A DNA stretch of 10,144 nucleotides from Asterionellopsis glacialis (lineage: Eukaryota > Bacillariophyta > Plagiogrammaphyceae > Rhaphoneidales > Asterionellopsidaceae): assembly GCA_014885115.2 (NCBI GenBank), contig WKLE02006134.1:1-10144 (forward strand), written 5' to 3'. This document shows, piece after piece, positions 7,702-10,144 of the stretch. The position numbers and the translations under genes are program-made. The notes below the pieces were generated by a model that was given only the letters and a program-made list of their open reading frames with translations, was not told the origin of the DNA and made no database searches. Position 1 is the stretch's first letter. Each line of letters begins with the position of its first letter.

Positions 7702-8313
7702 TTAATATATGAGGTTCACTTTATGTGATGGAAGGATCTTGGCCTGCAAAAGCGCTGTGCCAGTGAAGAAGTAGGAACCGCCTCCTAAGCTTGCATCAAC
7801 CTGGCCAGATTTACCGGCATTACTACCAGTTGCAGTTGCAGAAATTGCTGGTGCTGGAGGGGTTTCATTATTGCCCTTGTGTTGAAAGTGGGAATGTGTT
7901 GGCTCATTGTATCCTGCTCCTTTTCTTGAAGGATTGTTCCTGTTGAGATTGTTGGTTTGAATTTGTTGTTGGGTTGTTGGATCAACTGGTCAATAGTTAT
8001 CTCCTCTTGTGTTGTTGAAGCATTTGCCCCAAGTGTGACTGCCACGGTGTGGGCAAGTGTCTGAATTCTGCAGACTGTCTCTATTGTTTCTTTAGTTGTC
8101 TTGGTCTCCACAGCCTCCTTGGCACTTGGCAATTGCTCTGTCTGTCAGGTGGACCTGGTTGTTATGGTACCTGTGATTGAATCTGTCATGTATTTGTTCA
8201 TTGCCTTGTAACTTCTTGTTGGACCAGCAAGAGTCGTCGTGATGGGGGTTACTCATTTGGTCTCTTTTTTGGTTGTTACTTGGAGTGTCATTGATTGACT
8301 TCAATGTGTCCAT
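7702..8313 (-). pseudogene. Gag remnant, zinc knuckle and C-terminal tail
   Basis: One frame runs from 8313 to the TAA at 7702-7704, with a TAA at 8092 and a TGA at 7990. It starts MDTLKSINDTPSNNQKRDQM. After the TAA it reads RNNRDSLQNSDTCPHRGSHT and WGKCFNNTRGDNY. The knuckle is C-x-H-x3-H-x4-C, with its first Cys at 8053-8055 and its last at 8020-8022; it probably binds zinc and nucleic acid. The tail is PVDPTTQQQIQTNNLNRNNP, then Ala/Thr/Gly-rich, and ends GGGSYFFTGTALLQAKILPS...NLIY. The longer open frame at 7785-8132 on the same strand is out of frame with the knuckle and is not the gene. Confidence 0.6.
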
Positions 8314-8335
8314 ATAATGATTATGGTACTAGACG

Positions 8336-9027
8336 CTAAATGTTTGCCTGCTTTGTGCCAATTATTTTGGAAGGCATTTGGTATGGCCTTGAATACAATG
8401 TTCTTGATCTTGGTATCCGTGATGTCTTCTGTGCTATGAGGCATTTCACATAGTATTTGACCATTATTTGTACTTGTTGGTAGAATTGTCTGGCTGTGGA
8501 ACTGTAGTCTTTGAAGAGTGTTTCAATGTACTCTCTTTGTGAATCTTGATCTTTGAAAGTTATGAATGTTTTGAGCCAATTGTTTTTGACAATATTGAAA
8601 TTGTCATTGGGTTTATTGGATAAATCCCAATCATCTTTGGCTGATCCTCTCAATAATTTCCTAAAACCTGATTTCTTCTTTTCTTCAGTGGTCCAATCCA
8701 GTTTGACGCAAACTTCTTGAAATTTGGTGAGTGTGTGGAATGCTCCTTTGATTTGTTCACCTTAATAAATTGGTAATTTGATTTTCTTTGTTGTACCGTC
8801 ATCAAATTCTTGTCTTAATTGCTATTCCTTGATTATGGATGAATTGTATTCTGATTTATATGGTATCATTACAGATTGGAGAGCGTTACAACTCATGTTG
8901 ATTGAGTTTGTACTTATTCAAACAATCATTCTCTCATTGGAGAGTTTTGGATTGTTCTTGGATTATCTTAAGATGGGGTTTGTAAATTTTGCACCTTTGG
9001 CAAGTATGAGGTAAAGCAATTCCTTCA
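8336..9027 (-). pseudogene. Gag remnant, capsid-like domain
   Basis: In the frame through 8653 the sequence reads QLRQEFDDGTTKKIKLPIY, a TAA at 8762, and GEQIKGAFHTLTKFQEVCVK. LDWTTEEKKKSGFRKLLRGS and AKDDWDLSNKPNDNFNIVKN follow, then FKDQDSQREYIETLFKDY and ARQFYQQVQIMVK. A Lys-Leu-Pro-x-Tyr strand, then a helix with Leu-Leu-x-Gly-x-Ala, a Trp, and a long helix ending in a Tyr/Gln-rich part is the usual order of retrotransposon capsid domains. Near 8450 the frame shifts, and the next part reads MPHSTEDITDTKIKNIVFKA and IPNAFQNNWHKAGKHLA. This matches the capsid end pattern Ile-Pro-x-x-Phe/Trp-Gln. TGA at 8918 and TAG at 8822 also interrupt the domain. Confidence 0.6.
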
Positions 9028-9405
9028 ATTATATGGTATCACTTCATTGGTGTGTCTTCAATTGATGGGCAAGTAAAAGATTTCCCTTGTTGGACTAGGT
9101 GTTGCCATTTCAGAGAGTCTTGCAACTCTGCTAATTTGATTGTTGGAAGTGCTTTGTGATTGCAATGTAGTTATTTTCTTCTTCCTTTGTTCTTGTTTAG
9201 CCCAGTCTTTCACTTGGGCTTGTATGGTTCTTTTCTCTTGAGCTTTTAGCTTCTTGTGATAAGGATTTGTTTTGGTTAACATCAAGCAACAAGCTCTCTG
9301 ATCAGAAAGCCTTGCTGCTTCCTTGCATTTAATATTACTATCAAACCATACTGGTGAGTTGTTGTATTTTAAAAATGTCTTGTGCACTAAATTAATGTGG
9401 GTGGT
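9028..9405 (-). pseudogene. Gag remnant, N-terminal basic helical part
   Basis: The frame is open after a TGA at 9406 and contains no ATG near its beginning. It reads TTHINLVHKTFLKYNNSPVW, then a Lys/Gln-rich helical region (KKLKAQEKRTIQAQVKDWAK, KQEQRKKKITTLQSQSTSN). It continues through the TGAs at 9058 and 9025 into RNCFTSYLPKVQNLQ. Such charged coiled-coil leaders are common in Gag but are not diagnostic. Its link to the capsid part rests on order, strand and spacing. Confidence 0.4.
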
Positions 9406-9408
9406 TCA

Positions 9409-9876
9409 ACAAAACTGTTTTTTTTGTGATTTTGAGTATTTGTGAACGCAGCCAATGTCTTTTTATTGAAAATATTTTTTTGTTTCTCTAAATACTCCAC
9501 TGTTTCATGCTTTAAAGTATTTGTTTACATGCAGGACTAGTTATGAAGAAATGTGGCAAAGCTGTTGAATGATTGAAGTTGGATTGTTGTCAGTAGAATT
9601 CAGATATTATTTGATGATTTGTAAAAAGAGATGCAATTAAATTCTTCTTATTTTATGAAATATCTGATATCTTACATCATTCTGCATTCAGCTAATATCA
9701 ATAAAAAGTTAGACAGGAAAAGATAGTGTGAGATGTGATGGCGAACTCCTGCATTCGAAGTGTAAAATTTGTACTTCCGTGGAGTTGAAAAAAATTAAGA
9801 TTTTTTAGTTTGGAACACTAATTCTGTAAAAAAACACAACAATCAAATCGTTCAAATAGCTGATATCCATGTGCAG
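9409..9876. other. Intergenic DNA, nothing recognised
   Basis: This region is AT-rich with poly-A/T runs. No coding frame, RNA gene or clear repeat was seen. An LTR of the Gag remnant would be expected near here, but I found no matching copy elsewhere in the window. Confidence 0.5.
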
Positions 9877-9986
9877 AAATGACGCTAACGAGTTAGCGTT
9901 TTAACAAATGAATCTAACCGGTTAGCGTCATTTTGCTACTATGGAGTTTTACTAGTACAAATGAATCCAATGGGTTAGATTCATTT
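9877..9986. repeat. Three iterated dyads, half-site AAATGAnnCTAAC
   Basis: Forward half-sites AAATGACGCTAAC (9877), AAATGAATCTAAC (9906) and AAATGAATCCAAT (9959) are each followed exactly 15 bases later by a reverse half-site: GTTAGCGTTTT (9892), GTTAGCGTCATTT (9921) and GTTAGATTCATTT (9974). Each dyad therefore has 13-base arms and a 2-base centre. Some arms of different dyads match perfectly (9877-9889 with 9921-9933; 9906-9918 with 9974-9986). CpGs are retained in the first two dyads. The role is unknown: operator-like binding sites, subterminal transposase sites or an origin-like array are all possible. Confidence 0.9.
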
Positions 9987-9997
9987 TACTAGTAAAA
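9947..9997. repeat. Hairpin TTTTACTAGTA...TACTAGTAAAA around dyad 3
   Basis: Perfect 11-base arms at 9947-9957 and 9987-9997 enclose the third dyad, whose own 9-base arms (9959-9967 / 9978-9986) extend the stem after one unpaired base. The word tactagtaa recurs at 10024-10032. Confidence 0.85.
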
Positions 9998-10106
9998 CGC
10001 ACGTACTAATATTGAATATTCTCTACTAGTAATTAACACGTGTATTGCTTCCACCGAGAGTGCTGTTTTTACAAAATTAGGAATGCGTCACATAAAATGA
10101 ACTTGC

Positions 10107-10118
10107 TAACCTAGGTTA
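10107..10118. repeat. Palindrome TAACCTAGGTTA near window end
   Basis: This is a perfect 12-base palindrome preceded by gc, giving gCTAAC...GTTAc half-sites that resemble those of the dyads at 9877-9986. It is followed by the short direct repeat gttacaaa (10115-10122 and at the end of the window, 10137-10144). Confidence 0.75.
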
Positions 10119-10144
10119 CAAAGGTACAAATCCCAAGTTACAAA

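Larger units (their letters stand above)
7702..9408 (-). pseudogene. Decayed LTR-retrotransposon Gag, minus strand
   Basis: The minus strand reads through the layout of a Gag protein: a basic N-terminal helical part, a capsid-like domain, and a zinc knuckle with a Ser/Gln/Gly-rich tail. The frame moves at least three times (near 8960, near 8450 and near 8320), and in-frame stops include TGA at 9406, 9058, 9025, 8918 and 7990, TAG at 8822, and TAA at 8762 and 8092. The knuckle CPHRGSHTWGKC and the preceding capsid-like domain match the Gag style of diatom and other stramenopile retrotransposons as I know them. No protease, integrase or reverse transcriptase follows: a TAA at 7702-7704 ends the tail and then comes the intergenic region. 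LTRs were not found, so it is a Gag-only remnant or the rest has been lost. Confidence 0.6.

Noticed and set aside
7785..8132. Minus-strand open frame of 115 codons beginning MPSAKEAVETKT
   Set aside because: It overlaps the zinc-knuckle frame on the same strand but is out of frame with CPHRGSHTWGKC, which is the recognisable protein sequence.
8778..9014. Plus-strand open frame of 78 codons
   Set aside because: It is antisense to the Gag capsid-like region and has no recognisable content.
7490..10144. LTR pair flanking the Gag remnant
   Set aside because: By eye I found no shared direct repeat longer than a dozen bases between the two flanks, and no primer-binding site.

Overview
The window looks like nuclear DNA of a eukaryote with a repeat-rich, AT-rich genome. 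A diatom or related stramenopile is my best guess. This rests on two protein patterns known to me from such genomes: a Plavaka-type (CACTA-related) DDE transposase, and a retrotransposon Gag whose zinc knuckle has the form C-P-H-x3-H-T-W-G-x-C. There are no bacterial-style operons, ribosome binding sites, tRNAs, rRNAs or CRISPR arrays. No coding region is intact: each is a chain of frame fragments broken by stops and small indels. CpG is strongly depleted in the stretch I counted (6361-7440), and most in-frame stops are TGA. Together these suggest old methylated repeats decaying by CGA to TGA changes, although a sense TGA cannot be excluded from the sequence alone.

Layout. (1) 1-3240, plus strand: a Plavaka-type transposase pseudogene, from an N-terminal helical domain through the first catalytic Asp, a Cys cluster and the His-Leu-Gly motif to a C-terminal beta-rich domain with an acidic tail. 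An 81-bp segment at the left edge recurs at 1255-1335. (2) 3241-3489: convergent intergenic DNA with polyA-like hexamers and a 19-bp palindrome. (3) 3490-5298, minus strand: a broken gene of about 600 codons that I do not recognise, with a poly-Gln start region, an AHIDLGND motif and a YRRVHIGGYSGKC motif. (4) 5299-5908: a divergent intergenic region with degenerate direct repeats containing GGTAC/GTACC boxes. (5) 5909-7460, plus strand: a second unrecognised gene of about 517 codons, almost continuous in one frame except for one frameshift and six stops. (6) 7461-7701: a second convergent junction with strong palindromes. (7) 7702-9408, minus strand: a decayed Gag-only retrotransposon remnant with no pol downstream. 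(8) 9409-10144: no genes, but an unusual array of three equally built dyads (9877-9986), a TACTAGTA hairpin and a terminal palindrome.

The transposase and Gag remnants mark this as a graveyard of nested mobile elements. The two unknown genes are divergent and share one repeat-rich spacer. They lie between the two recognised remnants and could be the cargo or core of an undescribed element. The dyad array at 9877-9986 keeps its CpGs and its geometry, and is the cleanest unexplained structure in the window.
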